From positions 434,001 to 498,000 of the forward strand of contig NZ_CP025113.1 in NCBI RefSeq assembly GCF_002831585.1: 64,000 nucleotides of DNA, given 5' to 3'. The stretch is from Bradyrhizobium sp. SK17. GTDB taxonomy: Bacteria; Pseudomonadota; Alphaproteobacteria; Rhizobiales; Xanthobacteraceae. Shown piece after piece: positions 44,978-56,053 of this stretch. A program made the position numbers and the translations under genes. Each line of letters opens with the position of its first letter. Within the stretch, counting starts at the first letter, position 1. The notes below the pieces were generated by a model, which saw only the letters and a list, made by a program, of their open reading frames with translations, did not search any database and had not been told where the DNA came from.

Positions 44978-46242
44978 TCACCTACGCGCAGCAAAATTCC
45001 GAGGAGCAGACGGACGCCACGTCGCAGGCCGTGGACGACCATATCGCTCCGGCGCCACGGGTTTCGGTCCAGGCGTTCTGCGAAACGGTCGAGACCGCTG
45101 CCGCCGTACAGTCGGCGGGCGAAGATCGCCGGCTGGCCAAGGCTCACCTCAAGATCCAGATGGGCGGCATGACCGCCGCGATCGAGGCCTATCGTTCGGC
45201 ACCGACGCCCAACGTCATCATCCTCGAAACCGAGGGCCGCGGCGATATCCTGGCCGGCCTCGACCAGCTCGCCACCGTTTGCGATGCCGGCACCCGCGTG
45301 GTCGTGATTGGCCGGATCAACGACGTCACGCTGTACCGCGAGCTGGTGCGCCGCGGCGTCAGCGACTACGTGATCGCGCCGGCGCATGCGATCGACGTGG
45401 TGCGCGCGGTCTGCAACCTGTTCTCGGCGCCGGAAGCCAAGGCGGTCGGCCGTGTCGTCGCCGTCGTCGGCGCGAAGGGCGGCGTCGGCGCCTCGACGAT
45501 CGCCCACAATGTCGCCTGGGCGATCGCGCGCGACCTGGCGCTCGATTCCGTCGTCGCCGATCTCGACCTTGCATTCGGCACGGCCGGCCTCAACTACAAC
45601 CAGGATCCGGCGCAAGGCATCGCCGACGCCGTGTTCTCGCCGGACCGCGTCGACACCGCCTTCGTCGACCGCCTGCTGTCGAAATGCACCGACCATCTGA
45701 GCCTGCTGGCGGCGCCGGCCACGCTGGACAAGGTCTACGATTTCGGCGCGGAAGCGTTCGATGCGATCTTCGATACGCTGCGCACCACGATGCCCTGCAT
45801 CGTGCTCGACGTGCCGCACCAATGGTCCGGCTGGACCAAGCGCGCGTTGATCGCAGCCGACGACATCCTGATCGTGGCGGCGCCCGACCTTGCCAATCTG
45901 CGCAATGCCAAGAACATGTTCGACCTGCTGAAGGCGTCGCGGCCCAACGACCGTGCGCCGCTCTACTGCCTGAATCAGGTCGGCGTGCCGAAGCGCCCGG
46001 AGATCGCGGCGGGCGAATTCGCCAAGGCGATCGAGAGCCAGCCGATCGCCGCCATCCCGTTCGATCCGCAGATCTTCGGTTCGGCCGCCAACAACGGCCA
46101 GATGATCGCCGAGATCTCCGCCAATCACCGCGCGGTCGAGATGTTCCTGCAAATGGCGCAGCGGCTGACAGGCCGCGGCGAGACCAAGAAGCCGAGGGGG
46201 TCCTTCCTGTCGCCCCTGCTCGAAAAGCTGCGGTCCAAATAG
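44974..46242 (+). CDS. cpaE: Pilus localisation ATPase CpaE (TadZ)
   Basis: 422 residues. An atypical receiver-like domain (about 30-150) precedes a ParA/MinD-type ATPase with deviant Walker A in VVGAKGGVGASTIAHN (Lys168), followed by VVADLDLAFGTAGLN. CpaE positions the pilus apparatus, often at a cell pole. Its start overlaps cpaD (ATGA), so expression is coupled. Confidence 0.94.
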   Translation: MITYAQQNSEEQTDATSQAVDDHIAPAPRVSVQAFCETVETAAAVQSAGEDRRLAKAHLKIQMGGMTAAIEAYRSAPTPNVIILETEGRGDILAGLDQLATVCDAGTRVVVIGRINDVTLYRELVRRGVSDYVIAPAHAIDVVRAVCNLFSAPEAKAVGRVVAVVGAKGGVGASTIAHNVAWAIARDLALDSVVADLDLAFGTAGLNYNQDPAQGIADAVFSPDRVDTAFVDRLLSKCTDHLSLLAAPATLDKVYDFGAEAFDAIFDTLRTTMPCIVLDVPHQWSGWTKRALIAADDILIVAAPDLANLRNAKNMFDLLKASRPNDRAPLYCLNQVGVPKRPEIAAGEFAKAIESQPIAAIPFDPQIFGSAANNGQMIAEISANHRAVEMFLQMAQRLTGRGETKKPRGSFLSPLLEKLRSK

Positions 46243-46266
46243 TGGTCCGCATGGAGTCAAGACGTC

Positions 46267-47730
46267 GTGTTTGGTAAGCGTAGCGGAAACGATGGGGACG
46301 TGCGGGCACCCAAGCCCGCGTTTCAGACGCCGGAGCCTGCCGGCCCGTCGGCGATGGCGCGCGAGTCCGCCGCCCCGGCGATCTCCTCACCGCCGCTGGC
46401 ACCGAGCAAGCCGCCGCCTGCTCCCGCGATGGAAGCCCGCCGCTCGGACAACTACTACCAGGTCAAGGCGACGATCTTCGGCGCCCTGATCGAGGCGATC
46501 GACCTTGCCCAGCTCGCCAAGCTGGACAGCGAGTCGGCGCGCGAGGAAATCCGGGACATCGTCAACGAGATCATCGCGATCAAGAACATCGTGATGTCGA
46601 TCGCCGAGCAGGAGGAGCTGCTCGACGACATCTGCAACGACGTGCTCGGTTACGGCCCGCTGGAGCCGCTGCTGTCGCGCGACGACATCGCCGATATCAT
46701 GGTCAATGGCGCGGGCACGGTGTTCATCGAAGTCGCCGGCAAGATCCAGCGCACCGGCATCCGCTTTCGCGACAACCAGCAGCTTCTCAACATCTGCCAG
46801 CGCATCGTCAGCCAAGTCGGCCGGCGTGTCGACGAATCCTCGCCGATCTGCGACGCCCGCCTCGCCGACGGCTCCCGCGTCAACGCCATCGTGCCGCCGC
46901 TGGCGATCGACGGGCCCGCGCTCACCATCCGCAAATTCAAGAAGGACAAGCTGACGCTGGAGCAGCTCGTCAAGTTCGGCGCGATCACGCCGGAAGGCGC
47001 GACCATCTTGCAGATCATCGGCCGTGTCCGCTGCAACGTGATCATCTCCGGCGGCACCGGCTCGGGCAAGACCACGCTGCTGAATTGCCTGACCAATTAT
47101 ATCGAGCACGACGAACGCATCATCACCTGCGAAGACGCCGCGGAACTTCAGCTGCAGCAGCCGCACGTGGTGCGGCTCGAAACCCGGCCACCGAACATCG
47201 AAGGCGAAGGCCAGGTCACGATGCGCGAACTGGTGCGCAACTGCCTGCGCATGCGTCCCGAGCGCATCATCGTCGGCGAAGTCCGCGGACCCGAAGCGTT
47301 CGACCTGTTGCAGGCGATGAACACCGGCCACGACGGCTCGATGGGCACGCTGCACGCCAACAATCCGCGCGAAGCGCTGTCGCGCTGCGAATCCATGATC
47401 ACGATGGGCGGCTTTTCGCTTCCCTCACGCACGATCCGCGAGATGATCTGCGCCTCGGTCGACATCATCGTGCAGGCCGCGCGCCTGCGCGACGGCTCGC
47501 GCCGTATCACCCACATCACCGAGGTGATGGGCATGGAAGGCGACACCATCATCACCCAGGACATCTTCCTGTACGACGTTGTCGGGGAAGACGCCAACGG
47601 CAAGATCATCGGCAAGCATCGTTCCACCGGCATCGGCCGGCCGCGGTTCTGGGAGCGCGCGCGCTACTACAATGAAGAGAAGCGGCTTGCGGCGGCGCTC
47701 GACGCCTCCGACTCGCCCGCGCCGGCCTAG
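46267..47730 (+). CDS. cpaF: Pilus assembly ATPase CpaF (TadA)
   Basis: 487 residues from a GTG start. Secretion-ATPase motifs: Walker [11 protein letters not shown] (Lys268), Asp box ([11 protein letters not shown]), Walker B-like [14 protein letters not shown] and His box [14 protein letters not shown]. The first 75 residues are Pro/Ala-rich and disordered. It drives Flp assembly through TadB/TadC. Confidence 0.96.
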   Translation: MFGKRSGNDGDVRAPKPAFQTPEPAGPSAMARESAAPAISSPPLAPSKPPPAPAMEARRSDNYYQVKATIFGALIEAIDLAQLAKLDSESAREEIRDIVNEIIAIKNIVMSIAEQEELLDDICNDVLGYGPLEPLLSRDDIADIMVNGAGTVFIEVAGKIQRTGIRFRDNQQLLNICQRIVSQVGRRVDESSPICDARLADGSRVNAIVPPLAIDGPALTIRKFKKDKLTLEQLVKFGAITPEGATILQIIGRVRCNVIISGGTGSGKTTLLNCLTNYIEHDERIITCEDAAELQLQQPHVVRLETRPPNIEGEGQVTMRELVRNCLRMRPERIIVGEVRGPEAFDLLQAMNTGHDGSMGTLHANNPREALSRCESMITMGGFSLPSRTIREMICASVDIIVQAARLRDGSRRITHITEVMGMEGDTIITQDIFLYDVVGEDANGKIIGKHRSTGIGRPRFWERARYYNEEKRLAAALDASDSPAPA

Positions 47731-47741
47731 GGGTACGCAGG

Positions 47742-48719
47742 ATGCAGACGCAAACCCTCGCCCTCGCCTTTCTCGCCGCCACGACCGTAGGCGGCATCGC
47801 CTGGGTCTTCCTGTATCCCTACCTCTCGGGGGAGAAGAAGGCCGAGTCCCGCCGCGCATCGGTGGCGCGCTCGGAGCCTACCACGATACGCACGGCCGAC
47901 CGCACCCAACGCACGCGACGCGAGCAGGTCGAAGGATCGTTGAAGGAGCTCGAGGCGCGGCGGCAGAAGGACCGGAAAGTCCCTCTTGGCTTGCGCATCT
48001 CGCAGGCCGGCCTGGAGTGGTCCGAGCAGAAATTCTGGATGATCTCCGGTGCCCTCGGCCTGTTCGGGTTCGTCGCCGCGTTCCTGGCTGGCGGCGGCCT
48101 GTTCGGCGCGGCTGGCATCGGCTTTGCCATGGGCCTCGGCGTGCCGCGCTGGCTGCTCGGCTTCCTGAAGAAGCGGCGGGAAAAGGCCTTTCTGAAAGCG
48201 CTGCCCGACGCCGTCGACGTCATCGTACGCGGCATCAAGGCCGGCCTGCCGCTGTTCGAATCGCTCAAGGCCGTGGTCAACGACGCGCCGGAACCGCTGC
48301 GCAGCGAATTCCTTGCGATCATCGAGACCCAGGCGATCGGCATGCCGCTCGGCGAGGCCTGTACCAGGCTTTACGAGCGCATGCCGCTGCCGGAGGCGAA
48401 TTTCTTCGGCATCGTGATCGCGATCCAGCAGAAGTCCGGCGGCAACCTGTCGGAGGCGCTCGGCAACTTGTCGCGCGTGCTGCGCGACCGCAAGAAGATG
48501 GCCGAGAAGATCCAGGCGATGTCGATGGAAGCGAAGGCTTCCGCCGCCATCATCGGCTCGCTGCCGCCGATCGTGATGATCCTGGTGTTCCTGACGACGC
48601 CGGACTACATCGCCCTGCTGTGGACCAACTCGATGGGGCAACTCATGCTGGTCGCCTGCGCCGTCTGGATGTCGATCGGCGTCTTTGTGATGAAGCAGAT
48701 GATCAACTTCGATTTCTGA
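47742..48719 (+). CDS. tadB: Pilus inner-membrane platform protein TadB
   Basis: 325 residues. Helices at about 5-25, 98-145, 263-285 and 300-322 flank a cytoplasmic GspF-type domain (ALPDAVDVIVRGIKAGLPLFESLK, QKSGGNLSEALGNLSRVLRDRKKM). It couples CpaF to pilin polymerisation. It is 11 bases after cpaF. Confidence 0.94.
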   Translation: MQTQTLALAFLAATTVGGIAWVFLYPYLSGEKKAESRRASVARSEPTTIRTADRTQRTRREQVEGSLKELEARRQKDRKVPLGLRISQAGLEWSEQKFWMISGALGLFGFVAAFLAGGGLFGAAGIGFAMGLGVPRWLLGFLKKRREKAFLKALPDAVDVIVRGIKAGLPLFESLKAVVNDAPEPLRSEFLAIIETQAIGMPLGEACTRLYERMPLPEANFFGIVIAIQQKSGGNLSEALGNLSRVLRDRKKMAEKIQAMSMEAKASAAIIGSLPPIVMILVFLTTPDYIALLWTNSMGQLMLVACAVWMSIGVFVMKQMINFDF

Positions 48720-48728
48720 CGGTGCAGC

Positions 48729-49703
48729 ATGATTGATGTTCTGATCGCCAAGCTCCACGACGTCAGGTTCATGACCATGCTGCTTGCCTTCATCGCGGCA
48801 AGCGCGACGGTCTACACGCTGGTGATGCCGCTGCTCGCCGGCGGCGATCTCAACAAGCGCATGAAGGCGGTCGCCAGCGAGCGCGAACGCCTCCGGCAGC
48901 GCGAGCGCGAACGTCTGTCCAAGACCGAGAAGGTGGCGCTTCGGCAGACGCCGAAGCAGGTCGTCTCCAGGGTGGTGGACGATCTCAACCTCACGAAATG
49001 GGTGGCCCAGGAGGCCGCGCTCGAGAAGCTCGTGATGGCGGGTTATCGCGGCCACGCCCCCTACGTGACCTTCCTGTTCGCCCGTGCGGTGACGCCGATC
49101 GTGATGCTGCTCGGCGCGATCATCTACACGTTCTTCATCGCGGGCGCAGCCTGGTCGCTCACGCTCAAGATCGGCATTTGCGTCGGCGCGGCGTATGCCG
49201 GCCTCCAGGCGCCGATGCTGTTCCTGAAGAATGCGATCTCCAAGCGCCAGCTCCAGATCAAGCGCGCCTTCCCCGATTCCCTCGACCTGCTGCTGATCTG
49301 CATCGAGTCGGGCATGTCGGTCGAGGTCGCCTTCCGCAAGGTCGCCAACGAGATCGCCGGGCAATCGATCGCACTTTCGGAGGAATTCGCGCTGACGACC
49401 GCCGAACTGTCCTATCTACAGGACCGCAAATCGGCCTACGAGAACCTGGCGCGCCGCACCGGGCTCGAAGGCGTGAAGTCGGTGTGCATGGCCTTGCAGC
49501 AATCCGAACGCTACGGCACGCCGCTCGGGCAGAGCCTGCGGGTGATGGCGCAGGAAAACCGCGACATGCGCATGAACGAGGCCGAGAAGAAGGCCGCGGC
49601 ACTGCCGCCGAAGCTGACCGTGCCGATGATCCTGTTCTTCCTGCCCTGCCTGTTCATCGTCATCCTCGGGCCGTCCTACATCAAGATCGCCACGATGCAT
49701 TGA
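48729..49703 (+). CDS. tadC: Pilus inner-membrane platform protein TadC
   Basis: 324 residues, paralogue of TadB with helices at about 12-35, 116-170 and 290-320 and a GspF-like domain (FPDSLDLLLICIESGMSVEVAFRK, SERYGTPLGQSLRVMAQENRD). A basic stretch (RERLRQRERERLSKTEK) lies after the first helix. Last gene of the run; a dispersed repeat and a strong terminator follow. Confidence 0.94.
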   Translation: MIDVLIAKLHDVRFMTMLLAFIAASATVYTLVMPLLAGGDLNKRMKAVASERERLRQRERERLSKTEKVALRQTPKQVVSRVVDDLNLTKWVAQEAALEKLVMAGYRGHAPYVTFLFARAVTPIVMLLGAIIYTFFIAGAAWSLTLKIGICVGAAYAGLQAPMLFLKNAISKRQLQIKRAFPDSLDLLLICIESGMSVEVAFRKVANEIAGQSIALSEEFALTTAELSYLQDRKSAYENLARRTGLEGVKSVCMALQQSERYGTPLGQSLRVMAQENRDMRMNEAEKKAAALPPKLTVPMILFFLPCLFIVILGPSYIKIATMH

Positions 49704-49714
49704 GACGCGCCACG

Positions 49715-49814
49715 AGAGCGTGTTCGAGCGAAGTGGATACCGGTTCGCGTGAAGAAAACGCGTCAAGACAGGGGCCTAGATCCCCGTTTCGATTCCATCG
49801 GAACGGGACTCTAG
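49715..49814 (+). repeat. CTAG-ended dispersed repeat, inverted copy
   Basis: Reverse complement of the copies at 11665 and 36195, with the order GAGCGTGTTCGAGCGAAGTGG first and ATCGGAACGGGACTCTAG-like half last; one hairpin arm is partly degenerate (GATCCCCGTTTCGATTCC). Lies after the tadC stop. Confidence 0.8.
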
Positions 49815-49822
49815 GCTCGCGA

Positions 49823-49853
49823 AAACGCCCGGCAATGCCGGGCGTTTCTTTTT
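49823..49853 (+). terminator. Rho-independent terminator of the cpa-tad run
   Basis: Perfect 11-bp stem AAACGCCCGGC / GCCGGGCGTTT with a 3-base loop, followed by CTTTTT. Confidence 0.92.
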
Positions 49854-49890
49854 GTGTGCGTGAAACTGGAAGCGCCGCCGAGCCGGGAGC

Positions 49891-50697
49891 TCAATCGTCC
49901 TTGGCGACGACCGGCGCGCCGGGAGCAGCGCGCGACGCGGTGCGTGGTCCGTCCCTGCGGTTCAGCATGTCGCGCAGATAGGCGACATTGGCCGCAGCCT
50001 CATCCGCCGGCAGGTCGGCCTTGACGATGGTTTCGGCCTCCGCGAAGCGGCCTTGCAGGCCGACGACGAGTGCGAGGTTCTGCCGGATCCGGCTGTCGGC
50101 GCGGGCACTGGCATAGGCCTTGCGCAGCGTCTCCTCGGCTTTCGGCAATTCCTTGGTGAGCATGTAGGACAGGCCGAGATTGGACAGCACCGACGGCTCG
50201 TCCGGGGCCAGCCGCAGCGCGCTGGCGTAATAACGCCGCGCCTCCTCATGCCGGTTCATCTTGTCGAGCGTGGTGCCCTGCACCGAAAGGATGCGCCAGT
50301 CCGGATTGTCAGGGCTGTGCGCGCGGCCGAGCACGTCGAACGCGGCCTGCGAATTGCCGTTGTCGGCCAGCGCGCGGCCATAGGCGGCGAGCAGTGTCTT
50401 GTTGCCCGGATTGGTGATGGTGGCCTGCTCCAGCATGGCGCAGGCCTGGGCGCGCTGCCCGCTCGCGCGCAAGGCCTGGCCGTAGGCGATCGCCGCGTCG
50501 ACGTCCTTTGGATTCTTGCGATAGCGCTCGCCATAGACCTCGGCGGCACGGCGCGGATCATCGGGCGTGGGATCGGAGCGGGACGCGATCGATCCGGTCA
50601 CGTCGGACATGGTCTGGCATCCGCCCAGCCCTGCGGCCAGAACTGCCACGAAGGCTGCGGAAGCGAGATGCCGGGTCAAATAGGACTGTCGACGCAT
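49891..50697 (-). CDS. tadD: TPR lipoprotein TadD
   Basis: 268 residues from ATG 50697. Signal with lipobox AGLGGC at about residues 22-27, so an outer-membrane lipoprotein. Five or so TPR repeats follow (AIAYGQALRASGQRAQACAML, LAAYGRALADNGNSQAAFDVL, YYASALRLAPDEPSVLSNLG). TadD acts as the pilotin-like partner of the CpaC secretin. It converges with tadC and is transcribed separately. Confidence 0.9.
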   Translation of the reverse strand: MRRQSYLTRHLASAAFVAVLAAGLGGCQTMSDVTGSIASRSDPTPDDPRRAAEVYGERYRKNPKDVDAAIAYGQALRASGQRAQACAMLEQATITNPGNKTLLAAYGRALADNGNSQAAFDVLGRAHSPDNPDWRILSVQGTTLDKMNRHEEARRYYASALRLAPDEPSVLSNLGLSYMLTKELPKAEETLRKAYASARADSRIRQNLALVVGLQGRFAEAETIVKADLPADEAAANVAYLRDMLNRRDGPRTASRAAPGAPVVAKDD

Positions 50698-50904
50698 GGC
50701 ACTGTGACTCACGAAATCGGGCGAATGGTTCCAACCGAGCATGCCAGCAATAGACTGTTAACCCTAACGTCTGGTTAACTGGGCCAGTTCGCAGCCGCCG
50801 CGTCCGGTTCCGGCCCCGCACGCGCACGAGCCGCGGGCGCGCTACCATCGACCGCGACAGGCGTGTTAGTCACCAACAACCACGCCAGAACAGCCGAGAG
50901 CCGC

Positions 50905-52284
50905 ATGCCATCCGTGTTCGAGACCGCCGCGACGACCGCCGCAACGCCGATCACCTTCGTCACCAAGGCGACCTGGGACGAGATCCGGGGCGCACTGCCG
51001 GGGCCGGCACGGCAGTTCGCCGAGGCCAATGGCTTCGAGGCCAAGCCCGGCAAGTCCCTCGCCCTGCCGGCGGCCGATGGCGGCATCGCGCAGGTGCTGT
51101 TCGGCCTCGAGGACGCCGACCACAAGGCGCGCGATCCGTTCCGGCCCGGGGCGCTGCCCGGCCTGCTGCCGCCGGGCGTGTACCGTTTTGCCAATGCGCC
51201 GCATGACGCAAGGCTCGCCGCGCTCGCCTTCGCGCTCGGCTGCTATCGCTTTGGCCGCTATCGCAAGAACAAGGCACCTGAGACTCGCCTGGTGCCGCCC
51301 GATGGCGTCGACGCCGCCGAAATCACCCGGATGGCCGAGGCGGCCGCGCTCGCCCGTGATCTGATCAACACGCCGTCCAACGACATGGGTCCGGCCGAAC
51401 TCACAGAGGTCGCGCGCGATCTCGCAACTCGGTTCGGCGCCGCTTTCAATTGCGTCAGCGGCGACGAGCTCGCGGAAGATTTCCCACTGATCCACGCCGT
51501 CGGCATGGCCTCGACACGGGCGCCGCGTTTGATCGATCTGAGCTGGGGCGATCCGGCGCATCCGAAGGTGACGCTGGTCGGCAAGGGGGTCTGCTTCGAC
51601 ACCGGCGGGCTCGACCTCAAGCCGTCGAGCGGCATGCTGATCATGAAAAAGGACATGGGCGGCGCCGCCAATGTGCTGGCGCTGGCGCAGATGGTAATGG
51701 ACGCGAAGCTGAAGGTGCGGCTGCGCGTGCTGATCCCCGCGGTCGAGAACGCGGTTGCCGGCAACGCGTTCCGGCCGCTCGACATCTTCAAATCGCGCAA
51801 GGGTGTCACCGTCGAGATCGGCAACACCGACGCCGAGGGGCGGCTGGTGCTGGCCGACGCGCTGGCGCTGGCCGACGAGGAGAAGCCCGATCTGCTGGTC
51901 GATCTGGGCACGTTGACCGGCGCGGCACGGGTGGCGCTGGGCCCGGACCTGCCGCCGTTCTACACCAATGACGACGCGCTCGCCGACGACGTCGCCGCGC
52001 ATGCAAGGCGCGAGAACGATCCATTGTGGCGGATGCCGCTGTGGCCCGCCTATGATTCCTGGCTGGACTCCAAGACCGCCGATATCACCAACGCGCCGTC
52101 GGGCGGCTTCGCAGGCTCGATCACCTGCGCGCTGTTCCTCCAGCGCTTTGTCGAGCACGCGCGGAGCTGGCTGCATGTCGACATCTATGGCTGGACGCCC
52201 TCGGCGAAGCCCGGCCGGCCCGAAGGCGGCGAGTGCCAGGCCGCGCGCGCAATCTACAAATTGCTGAGCCAGCGCTATGCATGA
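50905..52284 (+). CDS. M17 leucyl-aminopeptidase family protein
   Basis: 459 residues from ATG 50905 (a GTG at 50863 would add 14). The dinuclear-metal catalytic core is intact: VGKGVCFDTGGLDLKP, MKKDMGGAAN and the signature NTDAEGRLVL (307-316), plus LTGAARVALG. The N-terminal domain is of the divergent type found in rhizobia rather than that of E. coli PepA. It removes N-terminal residues from peptides in the cytoplasm. It overlaps the next gene by eight bases, so the two are translationally coupled. Confidence 0.93.
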   Translation: MPSVFETAATTAATPITFVTKATWDEIRGALPGPARQFAEANGFEAKPGKSLALPAADGGIAQVLFGLEDADHKARDPFRPGALPGLLPPGVYRFANAPHDARLAALAFALGCYRFGRYRKNKAPETRLVPPDGVDAAEITRMAEAAALARDLINTPSNDMGPAELTEVARDLATRFGAAFNCVSGDELAEDFPLIHAVGMASTRAPRLIDLSWGDPAHPKVTLVGKGVCFDTGGLDLKPSSGMLIMKKDMGGAANVLALAQMVMDAKLKVRLRVLIPAVENAVAGNAFRPLDIFKSRKGVTVEIGNTDAEGRLVLADALALADEEKPDLLVDLGTLTGAARVALGPDLPPFYTNDDALADDVAAHARRENDPLWRMPLWPAYDSWLDSKTADITNAPSGGFAGSITCALFLQRFVEHARSWLHVDIYGWTPSAKPGRPEGGECQAARAIYKLLSQRYA

Positions 52285-53119
52285 TCCCAGGTTGACCCCG
52301 GTCCGCGACGACATCGCGGCAAAGTATCTCGAGGGCAAGGTCAAGGCCGCACGCTTCGTCGAGGGCAAGGTATTCGAGGTCAGCGACGCCATCGCCCCGC
52401 TGCGCCGCGCGCCGGCGGCCGACGCCGAACAGATGACGCAAGCCCTGCGCGGCGAGCGCGTCACGGTGTACGATCGCAACGGGGAAGGCTGGGCCTGGGG
52501 CCAGCTCGCCGATGACGGCTATGTCGGATGGATTCCCGAGGCCGCGCTGACGGCGCCAGGCGCGGCACCGACCCACAAGGTGACCGCGCTGCGTACACTG
52601 GCGTTTCCGGGCGCCTCGATCAAGTTGCCGCCGGTCGAGGCACTGCCGATGGGGACGAAGCTCGCCATCCTCCGCGAGGACGGTGCGTTCGCGGTCACCC
52701 GCGAAGGCTGGCATTTGCCGCGCCAGCATCTCGCACCGCTCGATGCGATGGCGCCGGATTTCGTCGGCGTCGCCGAGCAATTCGTCGGCACACCGTATCT
52801 GTGGGGCGGCAAGTCCAGTCTCGGGATCGATTGCTCCGGCCTGGTGCAGATCGCGCTGACCGCCTCAGGCACCGGCTGCCCGCGCGACAGCGACATGCAG
52901 CAGGACGGGCTCGGCCGCGAGCTGACTTCAGCGGAAGCGCGGCATCTGCAACGCGGCGACCTGATCTTCTGGAAGGGCCACGTCGCCATTGCGCGCGACG
53001 CGACGACGATCGTGCACGCCAATGCGCATCACATGGCGACCGTGGTAGAGAACACGCAGGCTGCGATTGCGCGGATCAAGGCCGCCGGCAGCGACGTGGT
53101 GGCGATCAAGCGGCTTTAG
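52277..53119 (+). CDS. NlpC/P60 cell-wall hydrolase with SH3-like N-terminus
   Basis: 280 residues. Two SH3-like segments (about 30-160) precede an NlpC/P60 domain: FVGTPYLWGGKSSLGIDCSGLVQ with Cys186, GHVAIARD with His235 and NAHHM near 250. Such enzymes cut gamma-D-Glu-diaminopimelate bonds in murein peptides. No signal peptide is visible, so it may act on imported peptides in the cytoplasm. It is coupled to an aminopeptidase and lies beside a peptide ABC importer on the other strand, which together suggest murein peptide recycling. Confidence 0.9.
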   Translation: MHDPRLTPVRDDIAAKYLEGKVKAARFVEGKVFEVSDAIAPLRRAPAADAEQMTQALRGERVTVYDRNGEGWAWGQLADDGYVGWIPEAALTAPGAAPTHKVTALRTLAFPGASIKLPPVEALPMGTKLAILREDGAFAVTREGWHLPRQHLAPLDAMAPDFVGVAEQFVGTPYLWGGKSSLGIDCSGLVQIALTASGTGCPRDSDMQQDGLGRELTSAEARHLQRGDLIFWKGHVAIARDATTIVHANAHHMATVVENTQAAIARIKAAGSDVVAIKRL

Positions 53120-53127
53120 CTTGCACT

Positions 53128-53230
53128 GTCATTCCGGGGCGATGCGTAGCGTCGAGCCCGGAATCCATTCATCGTCAGAATCTGCGGCCTGATGGATTCC
53201 GGGCTCTCGCTTCGCGAGCCCCGGAATGAC
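53128..53230. repeat. Inverted-repeat element between convergent genes
   Basis: Arms GTCATTCCGGGGCGA...AGCCCGGAATCCAT (53128-53168) and ATGGATTCCGGGCTC...CCCCGGAATGAC (53192-53230) are near-perfect reverse complements; the right arm has an extra small hairpin TCGCTTCGCGA. It lies between the NlpC/P60 gene and yejF stops and could terminate both. Confidence 0.85.
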
Positions 53231-53239
53231 GAGCATGGG

Positions 53240-54865
<1,626 letters not shown>

Positions 54866-54868
54866 GCG

Positions 54869-56053
54869 TCAGCCCCTCGAGAACGTCTTGCGCGGATCGA
54901 ACGCGTCGCGCGCCGCTTCGCCGATGAAGATCAGGAGCGACAGCATGATCGCGACCGAGAAGAAGCCGGTGAGGCCGAGCCACGGCGCCTGCACGTTGGC
55001 CTTGCCCTGCGACAGCAATTCACCGAGCGAGGGCGAGCCAGGCGGCAGGCCGAAGCCGAGGAAATCCAGCGCGGTCAACGTCATCACCGAGGACGAGACG
55101 ATGAAGGGCAGGAACGTCATGGTCGCGACCATCGCGTTCGGCAGCAGATGGCGGAACATGATCGTGCCGTTCGAGACGCCGAGCGCGCGCGCCGCCTGGA
55201 TATATTCGAAGTTGCGGCCGCGCAGGAATTCGGCGCGCACCAGGCCGACCAGCGAGACCCACGAGAACAGCAGGAGGATGCCGAGCAGGATGAAGAAGCC
55301 CGGCGGCAGCACCGCCGAGATGATCAGCAGCAGATAGAGCGAGGGGATCGCGGTCCAGATCTCGATCAGCCGCTGGAAGATCAAATCGGTCCAGCCGCCG
55401 AAATAGCCCTGCACGCCGCCGGCGGCGATGCCGATGATCGAGGACAGGATGGTCAGCGTCAGGCCGAACAGCACCGAAATGCGGAAGCCGTAGATCAGCC
55501 GCGCGACGACGTCGCGGCCCTGGTCGTCGGTGCCGAGCCAATTGTATTCGAGGTCGCGGCAGCCGGTCAGCCCCTTGCGCTTCACCACGTCCGCGCACTG
55601 CGCCTCGGTCAGGAGCCAGGTCGGCTTCGATGGCACCGCGGTCGGCGGGTCGAGGTTGCGGCTGTCGTAGGAGTAGCGGATCGGCGGCCAGATCATGCTG
55701 CCGCCCTTGGCGGCGATCTGCTTCTGCAAGTAGGGATCGCGATAGTCGGCCGCGGTCTCGAAGTCGCCGCCGAAGGTGGTCTCGGCATAGGTGAAAATCA
55801 CCGGCCAGTAGAGATGGCCGTCATATTTGACGACCAGCGGCTTGTCGTTGGCAATGAAATTGGCGAACAGCGACGCCACGAACAGCACGACGAAAATCCA
55901 GAACGACCAGTAGCCGCGGCGGTTCGCCTTGAAGTTCTGCCAGCGCCGCTTGTTCAGCGGCGACGGCGAGAAGCCGTGGCGCGTCGCGGGCACCGCCTCG
56001 CCGAGCGGCGATTGCGTCGTGGTCTCGACCGGCTGGGGCGCGAGCATCGTCAT
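54869..56053 (-). CDS. yejE: Peptide ABC transporter permease, YejE-like
   Basis: 394 residues from ATG 56053, which overlaps the yejB stop by one base (TGATG). One N-terminal helix (about 47-68) is followed by a large periplasmic loop containing NWLGTDDQGRDVVARLIYG and five further helices with the EAA-type loop (YIQAARALGVSNGTIMFRHLLPNA). This is the standard OppC/YejE layout. Confidence 0.94.
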   Translation of the reverse strand: MTMLAPQPVETTTQSPLGEAVPATRHGFSPSPLNKRRWQNFKANRRGYWSFWIFVVLFVASLFANFIANDKPLVVKYDGHLYWPVIFTYAETTFGGDFETAADYRDPYLQKQIAAKGGSMIWPPIRYSYDSRNLDPPTAVPSKPTWLLTEAQCADVVKRKGLTGCRDLEYNWLGTDDQGRDVVARLIYGFRISVLFGLTLTILSSIIGIAAGGVQGYFGGWTDLIFQRLIEIWTAIPSLYLLLIISAVLPPGFFILLGILLLFSWVSLVGLVRAEFLRGRNFEYIQAARALGVSNGTIMFRHLLPNAMVATMTFLPFIVSSSVMTLTALDFLGFGLPPGSPSLGELLSQGKANVQAPWLGLTGFFSVAIMLSLLIFIGEAARDAFDPRKTFSRG

